DNA from: Roseivirga sp.
GTDB taxonomy: Bacteria > Bacteroidota > Bacteroidia > Cytophagales > Cyclobacteriaceae
Length of the DNA: 58,350 nucleotides
Assembly: GCA_021404565.1 (NCBI GenBank)
Contig: JAAWWF010000046.1
Span: 1-58,350, forward strand
Direction: 5' to 3'
Part shown: positions 36,846-46,494 of the stretch, in pieces
Numbering within the stretch: the stretch's first letter is position 1
Layout: each line of letters begins with the position of its first letter
Notes under the pieces: generated by a model
The model's database searches: none
Told to the model about the DNA's origin: nothing
What the model saw: the letters and a program-made list of their open reading frames with translations, nothing else
Position numbers and translations under genes: made by a program

Positions 36846-37583
36846 TCAGAGTTTGGCCAGCATTTCCTTAAGCTGTTCCTTCCTAAGGGCTACGGGCAAT
36901 TCGCGTCCTCCGTTTAAGATAAGGCTGGCCTCTGACTTGTCATAGCGTACTATCTGGTTACAGTTGACCAGGTAGGAGCGATGCAAGCGATAGAAGTTAA
37001 AGGAACTTAACATTTCTGCATATTCCTTGAGGTGGCGTGAGACTACCAGGGTTTCTCCCTTGAGCAAATGAAAGGAAGTATAGCTACCCTCAGCACTAAG
37101 CCAGAGTATGTTGTCTACATTAATGATCCTTACATTTTCAGCATCCCGCAATACGATTTTTTTGCCGGTTTGCCGGGTTTGAATTAGCTGGGAGAGGTTA
37201 TCAAGCTGATCTTTGATAAGCCCCGATTTGTACCGCTGTGCTGCTCTGCTCACGGCCTCCTGCAAGGCAGTTGACTCTACAGGTTTCATAAGGTAATCCA
37301 GTGCTCTGAATTTGAAAGCTTTAAGGGCATACTCATCATGGGCTGATACAAATATGATGTAGGGATATGGCTTGTCTAGCTGGTTTAATAGCTCAAAACC
37401 AGTGCCGTCTTCCATTCTAATGTCCAGGAATAGAAGATCTGGACTAAGCTGGTCGATCCTTTCCAGTCCTTCGGCCACACCATAGGCATGGCCCACTACG
37501 CTGACCTCAGCCGCTACCCGTTCCAACAGCGTGGTCAAAGTACTGTGTATATGCTTTTCATCGTCAATAATAACAGCTCTCAT
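36846..37583 (-). CDS. LytTR-family response regulator, cassette 2
   Basis: 245 aa. Receiver with DD at 7-8, Asp54 in LFLDIRM and lysine in YLMKP. The LytTR domain contains IVLRDAENVRIINV, WLSAEGSYTSF and FYRLHRSYLVNCNQIVRYDKSE. It is closely related over its whole length to the cassette 1 regulator, including the N-terminus MRAVIxDDExHxHSTL, so the two probably arose by duplication. A 4-bp overlap couples it to the kinase gene. Its likely targets, the lipoprotein and SprB giant, start 232 bp downstream on the same strand. Read-through from the regulator into them is possible because no strong terminator is visible between. Confidence 0.92.
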   Translation of the reverse strand: MRAVIIDDEKHIHSTLTTLLERVAAEVSVVGHAYGVAEGLERIDQLSPDLLFLDIRMEDGTGFELLNQLDKPYPYIIFVSAHDEYALKAFKFRALDYLMKPVESTALQEAVSRAAQRYKSGLIKDQLDNLSQLIQTRQTGKKIVLRDAENVRIINVDNILWLSAEGSYTSFHLLKGETLVVSRHLKEYAEMLSSFNFYRLHRSYLVNCNQIVRYDKSEASLILNGGRELPVALRKEQLKEMLAKL

Positions 37584-39634
37584 ATATTCGGCAGGTTTAG
37601 GGTCACTCTGGTACCGCTGGTGGAAGGATCGAGCTTTGAAAGATCGAGGATGTCCAGTCTGGCCAGTTTGCCAGTTTTACGTTGCCAGAACCTGAGCCTT
37701 CCCTGAGTAAGGGTAATGGCCTTGGATTCATGCTCTTTGTTATGCAGTTTGAGCGTACTGTCGATCCCGATGCCGTTGTCTTCTATCTCGATGCTTACGC
37801 CATTTTTGTTTTTCAGTATTCTGATCATCAGCTTGTTAGGTCCTCCTGATTTGTGAAATCCATGCTCCAGCGCATTTTCGGCAAAGGGCTGTGTGATGAG
37901 GGGAGGAACAAAAAAATCATCAACCTCCAGGTCACTTGTTCCATAAATTTCATAACTGAATTTGTCACCAAAGCGCAATTTCTGCAGGTCCAGGTAATTA
38001 GTAAGAAACTCGATTTCCTGGCTGAGGTAGATGCTTTCAGAGTCGGTATAGTTCAACATCTGCCGTGTGAGTTTTGAGAATTTGGCCAGAAAGTCAGAAG
38101 TCTGAATTACATCTTTGTTTTCAAGCACCAGTTCCTGAATGGCACTAAGCGAATTAAAGAGGAAGTGCGGGTTCATTTGAGCATTGGCCAGCCTTTGCCG
38201 GGCCATAAGCTCATTGCTTTTGGCTTTGATCGCTCTTTGGCGATAAATGAAATATACCAGTACAATCAGCAACAGAAACACCAGCAGTGATAGTGCGATG
38301 AGCCCATTTTTACGACTGAGTTCGGCTTCCTGACTTGCTGCCAGTTTGCCCAGATTATCGATTTGCTCATTTTTCAGAGCCGTTTCAAACTCCAACTCAA
38401 GCTCACTGAGCTTATTCAGGTTTTGGAGACTATAGAGACTGTCCTTAATCTGATCATACTGGAGATAATATAAATGTCCTTTCAGTGGAACGCCACTGGC
38501 AAAGAAGATATCGGACATCAGTTTGAGTATTAGAGACTGTTTTTGCAGAGACTCATCAACACTAGCCAGGGACAGCGCCTTACGAGCATCCTTCAGGGCA
38601 AGACTATGCTGGCCTGATGCCAGGTAATTCTCTGCACTGAGTGTCAGCAGATCACCTCTGAATTTATGATTTTCCCAGGGTGTAAGGCTTCGCGCTAAAT
38701 CGAGATAATAGCGGGCGCTGTCTAACTCATCGTGCCTTGACTGTAGCCGGGCTATCTCGAAAACAATATCGAAGCGTTCGATTCCTTTGTTCTTACCACT
38801 TAGGTCTAGTGCCTGATGATAGTAACCAAGCGATACTAAGTACTGACTATGTTGAGCAGCAATTTGTCCCAAAGTCAACAGGCTGGTAGCCTGTAGCGAT
38901 GTATTTCCGATCCCGTAGGCATAAGTAAGTACTTCATCCAGATATGTCGCTGCTTCATCATAACGCTTTAACTGCATGTAGATACCAGCGATATTCTCTT
39001 TGTAGTAATGAAGCCTTGCGGTGAAGTCTTCCTGCAATGCCAGGGCGTGGGCCTGATTCAGATATTCAAGAGCTTTCGGGTAATCTCCCTTACTCAGATA
39101 AATCAACCCGGCCGTACTATACGAAGCGCAAAGCGCTGTGTTTTTCCTTTTGGAATCTGGTAGCCTATTTAGAATTGCCCGACTTTGCTCACTGTAAAAT
39201 AAGGCACTGTCATAAAATCCGGATTTACGGAGCATATTCCCACGAACATCGTAGACGAGCATTTGTCCCGGGCCATAACTAATTTGCTTTGAGATGGCAA
39301 GAGCAGTATCCAGGTAGAGCATAGCTATTTCTGGCGCTTTGGTTTGGAGGGAGGCCCCAAGTATGTAGTTGTGATATGCAAGCTCCTTTTGGTTGTTCTC
39401 AAGCATAGCCAACCTTTTTCCCTGTGAGGCATACAACTGCAGAGAGTCAATATTGCCGGAATTCAAAAAGCCATTGACCCTGCTATGAAGCCTCGCGAGT
39501 TCCGGAGTTGTAGCAGACTCCTGACCTGAAATAGCGAAAGGAACTACTATGAGAAAAATCAGTTTGAAGCAGTACTTTCTCAGTAATGCCAGACCTGTGA
39601 TATTTTGTGAAATACGATGTGAATATACGCTCAT
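37580..39634 (-). CDS. TPR sensor histidine kinase (LytS-type), cassette 2
   Basis: 684 aa from the ATG at 39634. An in-frame TTG at 39682 would add 16 charged residues in front of the signal peptide (LIFLIVVPFAISGQ) and is less likely. TPR repeats (~45-390, e.g. YPKALEYLNQAHALA) lie outside the membrane. The membrane helix is near 441-461 (ALSLLVFLLLIVLVYFIYRQR). The phosphoacceptor His is near 490 in MNPHFLFNSLSAIQ, followed by PPLITQPFAENALEHGFH and EDNGIGIDST. It is paralogous to the cassette 1 kinase from signal peptide to C-terminus. The two differ most in the TPR region, as expected if each detects a different partner. Confidence 0.92.
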   Translation of the reverse strand: MSVYSHRISQNITGLALLRKYCFKLIFLIVVPFAISGQESATTPELARLHSRVNGFLNSGNIDSLQLYASQGKRLAMLENNQKELAYHNYILGASLQTKAPEIAMLYLDTALAISKQISYGPGQMLVYDVRGNMLRKSGFYDSALFYSEQSRAILNRLPDSKRKNTALCASYSTAGLIYLSKGDYPKALEYLNQAHALALQEDFTARLHYYKENIAGIYMQLKRYDEAATYLDEVLTYAYGIGNTSLQATSLLTLGQIAAQHSQYLVSLGYYHQALDLSGKNKGIERFDIVFEIARLQSRHDELDSARYYLDLARSLTPWENHKFRGDLLTLSAENYLASGQHSLALKDARKALSLASVDESLQKQSLILKLMSDIFFASGVPLKGHLYYLQYDQIKDSLYSLQNLNKLSELELEFETALKNEQIDNLGKLAASQEAELSRKNGLIALSLLVFLLLIVLVYFIYRQRAIKAKSNELMARQRLANAQMNPHFLFNSLSAIQELVLENKDVIQTSDFLAKFSKLTRQMLNYTDSESIYLSQEIEFLTNYLDLQKLRFGDKFSYEIYGTSDLEVDDFFVPPLITQPFAENALEHGFHKSGGPNKLMIRILKNKNGVSIEIEDNGIGIDSTLKLHNKEHESKAITLTQGRLRFWQRKTGKLARLDILDLSKLDPSTSGTRVTLNLPNI

Positions 39635-39854
39635 AGAAGATTGACCTCTACGCGATTTAAGGTATTTGTCGGTGGTAGTCAAGCAGTTGAGGAGTAAACT
39701 TTGAGGTCAATGGGTGTTAATTTTCAAGCTGAAAAATGATGCTCAGAGCTTTATCAAATAAAATCTAGTTCCGGTCTATGATAACGGGTGTTTGGTACAT
39801 CTTAAACCCAGAGTTTATCAAAATTTAATAAGTTATTGGGTTGAACTGAAAAGA

Positions 39855-39884
39855 GAAAGGGCCACCCCAGAGGGCGACCCTTTC
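39855..39884 (-). terminator. terminator of SprB giant 3
   Basis: GAAAGGGCCACC (39855-39866) faces GGCGACCCTTTC (39873-39884). In minus-strand RNA these form a 12-bp stem with two G-U pairs, then a T-rich tail. It lies 20 bp past the stop codon. The sequence closely matches the terminator of SprB giant 2. Confidence 0.82.
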
Positions 39885-39904
39885 ATACTTCTGGCTAAAA
39901 AGTA

Positions 39905-42900
39905 CTATTCTTTTTTCATCACTTTTTGATTGAGCTTAACGCGTCCCTCTTTACTGACTACAATGGCCAGGAAGATTTTTTGTCTGATCCCGGAAATATT
40001 CTTACGATACTCCTCCTTTTCTTCCTGAATGATTGTAAGGTCCAGTGAATTACCGTTCAAGCTGACCAATCTGATCTCATCTCCCGGAGCAAGCCTTGAG
40101 AAGGTCAGATAGTCGCTTACGGGGTTAGGATAAGCGCTCATGATCACCGGAGTAAACGGATCATCCGTTCCAGTGATTACCAGTGAACTGGTGGTAGAGA
40201 CGGTACAACCGTTAGCGTCACGAACAGTAATACTATAGTCACCATTAGCCAGCCCACTGAAGGTACTGGCCGATTGGAAGGTGCCGTTGTCCAGGGCATA
40301 CTCATAAGGGGCTGTACCGCCTGAAGCTGTTACGCTAATTGTATTGTCGTTGATCACGCTGGCAGATACCGTTAGCGCTGTAGGCTCGGTCACTGTGGCG
40401 GCTACGGTGGTAGTACAGGCATTGGCATCGCGGATGGTAATGGTGTAATTACCAGCAGCAAGGTTACCAAAGCTGTCACCGGACTGGAAGGTGCTTGCAT
40501 CAGTGCTGTACTCATAGGGAGCAGTGCCACCCATGGCAGTAATAGTCACACTGCCATTGGACTCACCGAAGCAATCTATGTTGGTCACAGCTACCGTTCC
40601 TGCAAGTGCCAGAGGTTCCGTCAGGGTTACGGAAGCCATTTCTGCACAACCGGAAGCATCCCTGACAGTTAGAGTATATGTACCGGCAGCTTGTGCTGTG
40701 AATGCCCCGGACTGGAAGTTGGTACCATCCAGGCTATACTCATAGGGTGCGGTGCCCCCAGTGGTTGCGGGTGCTATTTCACCATCTGAGCCTCCGTTGC
40801 AACTGATATCGACAGTAGCGAAGCTCAGTGCCAAAGCTGCAGGTTCGGCAACTGAAGCGGCCACGGTAGCAGTACAGCCATTCGCATCCTGTACCGTAAG
40901 CGTATAGCTACCTGCTGCCAGGTTGGTGAATGTATCGGCAGTCCCAAAGGTAGTGCCATCAATAGCGTATTGGTAGGGGGCAGTGCCTCCGGTAGCAAGC
41001 GCATTGATACTGCCATCTGTGCCGCTATTGCAGCTCACATCATTGACCATACCGAGTGAAACGCCCAGCACATCTGGCTCGGTAATGGTAAATGACGCAG
41101 TACTTTCACAGCTATTGGCATCTCTTACCGTCACCGTATACGCACCAGCACTAAGGCTGGTCAGATCTATGCTGGTATTGAATGTGGTACCGTCAAGGCT
41201 ATAGTTGTAAGGTGTGCTGCCTCCGGTTACATCCAATACGGCACTGCCGGTGCTGTTACCATTACAATCCACATCACTGGTACTGGTAACATTTGAGGTA
41301 AGGACAGCAGGCTCGCTGATATTAACAGTCGCAGTCGTTTCACAGCCGTTTGCATCTTTTACCATAAGGGTGTAGCTACCAGCGGCCAGACTACTGAATG
41401 CCGTTGACTGGAAGCTGGTGCCATCAATGCTATAGGTATATGGGGCGGTTCCGCCCGTAGCAATACCGGCAATTTGTCCATCTCCCGCACCATTACAGGT
41501 AATGTCTACTGCCTCGAATTGAAGATTCAGCACGGCCGGCTCTGTGATAGTCTGCATAACGGTGGCTATGCAGCCACTGCCATCTTGTACAGTCACCGTA
41601 TAAGTGCCTGCTGCCAGATTTGCGAAGCTATTGGTAGCGCTGAAATTAGTACCATCCATGGAATACATAAAGGTACCATCTCCACCTGTGGCAGTTACCG
41701 TAAAACTACCGTCCGAAAGTCCGTTGCAGCTGATATCAATGCTGGTACTTATCACGGGTACAATAGCCGCAGGTTCATTGATGGTAAAGGAGGCAGATTG
41801 TTGACAGTTGTTGGCGTCCTGAACCGTTAGTGTATAGCTTCCCGCAGCTAATGCTGTCAGATCAATCGTACTGCTGAAGTTTTGTGCGTCAAGGCTATAG
41901 GAGTAGGGCGTTGTGCCTCCGGTCACCATTTCGGTAGCCGTTCCATCAGAAAGCCCATTACAAGATACATCAGTAATACTTGAAATATTCAAAACTAATT
42001 CCGCGGGTTCAGCGATTGTGACTGGTTTGCTGGCTATACAGCCATTTGCGTCTCTCGCTATTACATCATAGGTACCAATATCAAGTCCGGTGAAGTCTTG
42101 TGTCTGATAGGTATTGCCTCCGTCAATCGAATATTCATAAGGAGCGGTGCCACCCGTGGCTGATCCAATGATCTGACCATCTTCCTGCCCGTTACAGGTC
42201 ACATCTACAGCCGATGCTCCAACCTCCAGAATATCAGGCTCCGCAACGGTAACATTGAAGGTGTTTTCACAGCTGGTACCGGTTTCACGCACTGTAATGG
42301 TATAAGAACCCGAGCTTAGTTGATTGAAAGTATTACTGGCTGAAAAATTGGTGCCATCTATGCTATATTCAAAAGAAGTGCCGGTCGCTGTTGTAGGGGT
42401 GATTGTGACAGTCCCATCTGAATCACCATTGCATGATACTGCAGTCGCTACGATATCGGCCATAATCGGGTCCGGTTCGTTGACCGTAAAACCGGCTATG
42501 GTCACATCACAACCATTGGCGTCTCTCACGGTGATATTGGCTATAGTTACCGCACCAATACCCGTGACTATTCCATCTGAAGCCAGTGGAAAGTATTGCG
42601 TACCATCTGCGGTAGCCTCATAGGGCGCTGTGCCTCCTGTAGCCGTAATGGTGACTGTACCATCAGTGCCACCATTGCAGGTCACATCGGTAATATTGGT
42701 GATGGATGCTGCCAAAGGAGAAGGTTCATTGATGGTAAAAGGAAGCTGAATCAAACAGCCATTGCCATCAACAATTACGGCATCGTTGCCGGTTCTGCTA
42801 CCTGCTACCGCATTGTAGGTGGCTGTAGTACCGTTAATTGTTTGAAAGTTGTTGGCTCCGAAAGTGGATACATCCAACCAGTAGTAAGGGGCTGTACCTC

Positions 42901-45900
42901 CCGATATACTCAGGCTGACAGAACCATCTCCTGCACCGTTACAACTGATATCAGTGGGGGTGAGGGTGGCAGTCAGGGCATCCGGTTCTGTCAGGGAGAT
43001 TGGAATGCTGGCAGTACAGCCAGAGGCATCTTTTACCGTTATGTTATAGCTTCCGGCACTTAGGTTAGTAAAGTTGTAAGCCACGGAGCCTGAACCCACG
43101 AAGTTGATACCATCGATGGAATATTCATATGGGGCCGTACCTCCGGCAACATTAGCAATAATCACTGCACCAGTGCCTCCGTTGCATGCTATTGGTACGG
43201 ATTCGCTGGCTGTGGCCGTAATACCCGAGGGTTCGGTAATGGTTACCGAAACAGTTCCTTGGCATTGCCCTGTACCACTATTGGTACCACTCACGTCTTT
43301 TACAGTCACTGTATAGACACCTGCGGCCAGACCTGTAAAACTCGGGTTGGATTGGAAATTGACTCCATCTATACTATACTGAACGGTAGGGAGATTAATA
43401 CCTGTGCCTTTTTTAGGGTTAGACAAGGTAAAAGCTCCATCGGCATTACCGCAGCCAGAGGCATTGGCATCGATGGTTACATCTGCCGTAACGGGAGCTG
43501 CCTCAGGCACCGTAACAGAAGAAACCACAGTGCATCCATTGGCGTCTACCATTTCCACATCGTAATCTCCGGGGCTTAGGTTGGAGATACTGAAATCAAG
43601 AGCCGTTGTACCCAGAAGTCTTATTTTCAGCGGGGCTGTTCCTCCACTGGCAAGGTTGATGTTGATCCTCCCGTCAGTGCCTCCGATACATGAAGGGGGC
43701 AGTGCCTGGTAGGTTGCAGATATAGCGGCTGGTTCACTTATGCTTGTTGATACGGCCTCTGTACAGTTGTTGGCATCTATAAGAATGATGTTATAGTTGC
43801 CTGCTGCAAGGTTACTGAGTGTGGTTGAGCTGCTAAATGGGGTGCCAAAACTGTTGCCGCCATCCAGTGAGTAATTGTAAGGAGCAACTCCACCGATGGC
43901 AGTAATTGTAAAGGCACCATCACTACCCCCGTTGCAGGTCACATCCGTAGTTGAAAAAGTCCCTGTTATGGCGGTTGGTTCGCTGACCGTGGCAGTAGTA
44001 GTAGTGGTACACAGCGAGGCATCACGTATCGTAACAGTATAGTTGCCAGCGACCAGGCCTGTGAAAGTCCCAGCCCCGAAGGTCGTTCCATCAAGAGAGT
44101 ACTCATATGGGCCTGTTCCACCTGAAGCCGTTACTGACAAAGATCCTGCATCACCGTTACATCGGGCGTCTGTGACTGTGACGACTGGCTGGATCAGGTC
44201 AGCCTCAAGCAAGGTAGTGCTGAGGGTGTTGGTACAGTTACCGGCATCCTTGATGGTAATGGTATAGGTTCCTGCCGTCAGGTTTGTAAAAGTATTGGAG
44301 GTTTGATAATTGGTGCCATCTAAAGAGTATTCGTATGGAGCTGTTCCTCCCGCAACATTAGAGATATCGATAATACCAGTGCTTCCTCCATTACAAAGAA
44401 TGTCTGTTTGGGAGGCCGTGGCTGTAATGGCCACAGGATCCGTAATCGTAGTATTCAGCAAAATGGTGCAGGTACCACCTATGTTTTTTACGGTTACATC
44501 ATAATTGCCGGCAGCCAGCCCTGTGAATGAGGCGGAACTTTGATAAGTAGTACCACCGTCAATGCTGTATTCAAAGGTTGTTGAACTGAAATGGCCTGAT
44601 GCAGTTACAGTAAAAGCCCCATCATTGGCCCCACAGGTGGTGACATTGGAGTCGACATTAATCGATCCTAGAATAGGCAATGGTTCATAAACAGGGGTTG
44701 AAGCACTTTGACCAGTACAGTTATTGGCATCTCTGGCTATAATGAAATAGCTGCCAGCATCCAGATTTTCAAAAATGTTGGACACCTGGAAGTTTACCCC
44801 ATCAATGGAGTACTCATAGGGTCCTCCTGCGCCACCGGTAGCTGATGCCGTGATGCTACCATCCTCAATATTGTTGCAAGACATGTTTTGTCTGGTAGGA
44901 ATTGTTACTGTAATAGCGGAAGGCTCAGAAACGGTGAGGTTCGGAAAGGCCACCGTACAACCATTGGCATCTCTGATACTGCCCGCGGGGTTGTTCTGAG
45001 CGGGTACGTTATAGGATGTGTAGACATTACCCGAAACCTGAACTACCGGGTTACCTATGGCATCAAGGATAACATATGGAGCTGTACCGCCTGTGATACT
45101 TATTGAAAAAGATCCGTCAGAGGCTCCGTTACAACTAATATTAGTGACGGCATCAAGGGTGGCCGTCATCGCAGCGGGTTCGGTTACCGTAATGGTGGCC
45201 GTACCGGTACAGTTGTTACCATCCCTGATAGTGACAGTATATGAGCCTGCAGCCAAACCTGTTAATGTGCTGCTTGAGGAGAAGTTTGTGCCATCAGTAG
45301 AATATTCGTAAGTGCCATTACCGCCACTCGCTTGTACAGTGATGCTGCCACTATTATCTCCATTACAAGTGAGGGGTGTTTCCGTCAATGTAGCTGTCAG
45401 GGCATCCGGTTCAGTAAGCTGGTAGGTTTGAGTTACCTCGCAGCCTGTAGCATCTTCTATAAGAATAGTATAGTTGCCTGCCTCAAGGCCTGTAAAATCG
45501 CCACTTGCCTGGCCTTTGCTACCATCGAGGCTGTAGGAGTATGGAGCGGTTCCTCCTGAACCCGCCAGGGTTATTATTCCATCAGTACCCCCGTTACAGG
45601 TAGGAGAGGTTGGGTTTACTTGCACGGCCAAATCACCTGCTGCAACTGTAAAAATGTTTGATGATCCATTCTGGCTGTTACCAGCCAGAAATTGAATGAT
45701 ATAATCTCTTGGTATCTGATTAGTGAATGTGCCGGATACAGAACCGGTACTATTGATAGTGAGGTTCTGGCTTACAAAATCATTAGTACCATTTGAAACA
45801 GTAGGTACCAATGCCGCAGTAACGGCTGTACCTGTTGTACCTGTCAGTCCGCTAATGGTATAAGCGACTGTTCCATCATTGGCACCCGGACAGGATTCAG

Positions 45901-46045
45901 CGGTTGGAGTAATCGTGTAGGTAGCAACATGGGGTGTTTTGTTTTCATTTTTACCGAGTTCAGCGGTCGGGTTTGCCATCGCCATGTTGTAAATACACAA
46001 CAGGAGAAATATGGCATAGAGTTTAATATGTAATCGTTTTTCCAT
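39905..46045 (-). CDS. giant SprB-repeat T9SS surface protein, cassette 3
   Basis: 2046 aa. Signal peptide (1-24, ...YNMAMA). Unlike giants 1 and 2 it has no propeller-like N-terminal domain: the first SprB-like unit (AESCPGANDGTVAYTISG) starts near residue 50 and repeats run on to ~1960. About 23 units with a recognisable Cys-Gly opening plus a cap repeat (VINDNTISVTASGG) were counted. Units 16, 19 and 22 are alike (DVTCNGQEDGQI, DITCNGAGDGQI, DISCNGGSDGEI), as are 17 and 20 (IDLTxLxAG), so the C-terminal third has a three-unit period. A T9SS sorting domain ends the protein (AYPNPVSDYLTF ... LNQKVMKKE). It is likely a long fibrous adhesin on the cell surface. Confidence 0.9.
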   Translation of the reverse strand: MEKRLHIKLYAIFLLLCIYNMAMANPTAELGKNENKTPHVATYTITPTAESCPGANDGTVAYTISGLTGTTGTAVTAALVPTVSNGTNDFVSQNLTINSTGSVSGTFTNQIPRDYIIQFLAGNSQNGSSNIFTVAAGDLAVQVNPTSPTCNGGTDGIITLAGSGGTAPYSYSLDGSKGQASGDFTGLEAGNYTILIEDATGCEVTQTYQLTEPDALTATLTETPLTCNGDNSGSITVQASGGNGTYEYSTDGTNFSSSSTLTGLAAGSYTVTIRDGNNCTGTATITVTEPAAMTATLDAVTNISCNGASDGSFSISITGGTAPYVILDAIGNPVVQVSGNVYTSYNVPAQNNPAGSIRDANGCTVAFPNLTVSEPSAITVTIPTRQNMSCNNIEDGSITASATGGAGGPYEYSIDGVNFQVSNIFENLDAGSYFIIARDANNCTGQSASTPVYEPLPILGSINVDSNVTTCGANDGAFTVTASGHFSSTTFEYSIDGGTTYQSSASFTGLAAGNYDVTVKNIGGTCTILLNTTITDPVAITATASQTDILCNGGSTGIIDISNVAGGTAPYEYSLDGTNYQTSNTFTNLTAGTYTITIKDAGNCTNTLSTTLLEADLIQPVVTVTDARCNGDAGSLSVTASGGTGPYEYSLDGTTFGAGTFTGLVAGNYTVTIRDASLCTTTTTATVSEPTAITGTFSTTDVTCNGGSDGAFTITAIGGVAPYNYSLDGGNSFGTPFSSSTTLSNLAAGNYNIILIDANNCTEAVSTSISEPAAISATYQALPPSCIGGTDGRININLASGGTAPLKIRLLGTTALDFSISNLSPGDYDVEMVDANGCTVVSSVTVPEAAPVTADVTIDANASGCGNADGAFTLSNPKKGTGINLPTVQYSIDGVNFQSNPSFTGLAAGVYTVTVKDVSGTNSGTGQCQGTVSVTITEPSGITATASESVPIACNGGTGAVIIANVAGGTAPYEYSIDGINFVGSGSVAYNFTNLSAGSYNITVKDASGCTASIPISLTEPDALTATLTPTDISCNGAGDGSVSLSISGGTAPYYWLDVSTFGANNFQTINGTTATYNAVAGSRTGNDAVIVDGNGCLIQLPFTINEPSPLAASITNITDVTCNGGTDGTVTITATGGTAPYEATADGTQYFPLASDGIVTGIGAVTIANITVRDANGCDVTIAGFTVNEPDPIMADIVATAVSCNGDSDGTVTITPTTATGTSFEYSIDGTNFSASNTFNQLSSGSYTITVRETGTSCENTFNVTVAEPDILEVGASAVDVTCNGQEDGQIIGSATGGTAPYEYSIDGGNTYQTQDFTGLDIGTYDVIARDANGCIASKPVTIAEPAELVLNISSITDVSCNGLSDGTATEMVTGGTTPYSYSLDAQNFSSTIDLTALAAGSYTLTVQDANNCQQSASFTINEPAAIVPVISTSIDISCNGLSDGSFTVTATGGDGTFMYSMDGTNFSATNSFANLAAGTYTVTVQDGSGCIATVMQTITEPAVLNLQFEAVDITCNGAGDGQIAGIATGGTAPYTYSIDGTSFQSTAFSSLAAGSYTLMVKDANGCETTATVNISEPAVLTSNVTSTSDVDCNGNSTGSAVLDVTGGSTPYNYSLDGTTFNTSIDLTSLSAGAYTVTVRDANSCESTASFTITEPDVLGVSLGMVNDVSCNSGTDGSINALATGGTAPYQYAIDGTTFGTADTFTNLAAGSYTLTVQDANGCTATVAASVAEPAALALSFATVDISCNGGSDGEIAPATTGGTAPYEYSLDGTNFQSGAFTAQAAGTYTLTVRDASGCAEMASVTLTEPLALAGTVAVTNIDCFGESNGSVTITAMGGTAPYEYSTDASTFQSGDSFGNLAAGNYTITIRDANACTTTVAATVTEPTALTVSASVINDNTISVTASGGTAPYEYALDNGTFQSASTFSGLANGDYSITVRDANGCTVSTTSSLVITGTDDPFTPVIMSAYPNPVSDYLTFSRLAPGDEIRLVSLNGNSLDLTIIQEEKEEYRKNISGIRQKIFLAIVVSKEGRVKLNQKVMKKE

Positions 46046-46047
46046 GT

Positions 46048-46494
46048 CTAATTGGTTTTGTTGAGGTTAAAGGTGAAAGAGCCGGTAATGCCATCAACTC
46101 CATTGGCTGTGCCTCTGACAGAGCTCATCTGAAAGGTGAGGGTCAGGGCTGTTTCTGAGATGGAAGTAATGTTTACCTGCACATTGTCATCTCTCAGAAA
46201 AGCATCGAGGTTATCTGTTAACAGGGAAAAAGTGCCCTGAGCAGGCCATGGATTACCCCCATTGGTTGTGCTGTAGGTCTGGTTGGTAGTTACTACCAGA
46301 ATAAAGCCGGTAAACTGATCGGTGACATCACTGCCATCATTCATTACAGATGACACAGCCCAGGTGGCTGTAAGCTCCTGTAGCCTGAGTTCTTCCGGTG
46401 AAAGACTATCGTCACCTCCACAGCTACTGGCTGTGAAAAGTAGAAAAGCCATCCACACCGGTATGGCTTTGAGTTTAATCTGGTTGTTCTTCAT
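46048..46494 (-). CDS. small surface lipoprotein, cassette 3
   Basis: 148 aa. Signal peptide with lipobox TASSC followed by GGDDSLSPEE, an acidic tag like that of the lipoprotein at 841. The mature domain has LTATWAVSSVMNDGSDVTDQ, YSTTNGGNPWPAQGTF, LRDDNVQVNITSISE and GITGSFTFNLNKTN. It ends 2 bp before the ATG of SprB giant 3. The promoter should lie in the 46495-47014 gap, shared with the divergent gene at 47015; that 520-bp gap shows no further gene and no clear hairpin. Confidence 0.82.
   Translation of the reverse strand: MKNNQIKLKAIPVWMAFLLFTASSCGGDDSLSPEELRLQELTATWAVSSVMNDGSDVTDQFTGFILVVTTNQTYSTTNGGNPWPAQGTFSLLTDNLDAFLRDDNVQVNITSISETALTLTFQMSSVRGTANGVDGITGSFTFNLNKTN

Noticed and set aside
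16344-39884. The three GGGTGGC-type hairpins as a mobile repeat family
   Set aside because: Each sits just past the stop of a giant gene on the correct strand; they are better explained as terminators duplicated with the genes.
30077-46045. Regular DNA repeats resembling an array (CRISPR-like)
   Set aside because: The period of about 200-250 bp is in frame and encodes SprB protein units; there are no identical short repeats with unique spacers.
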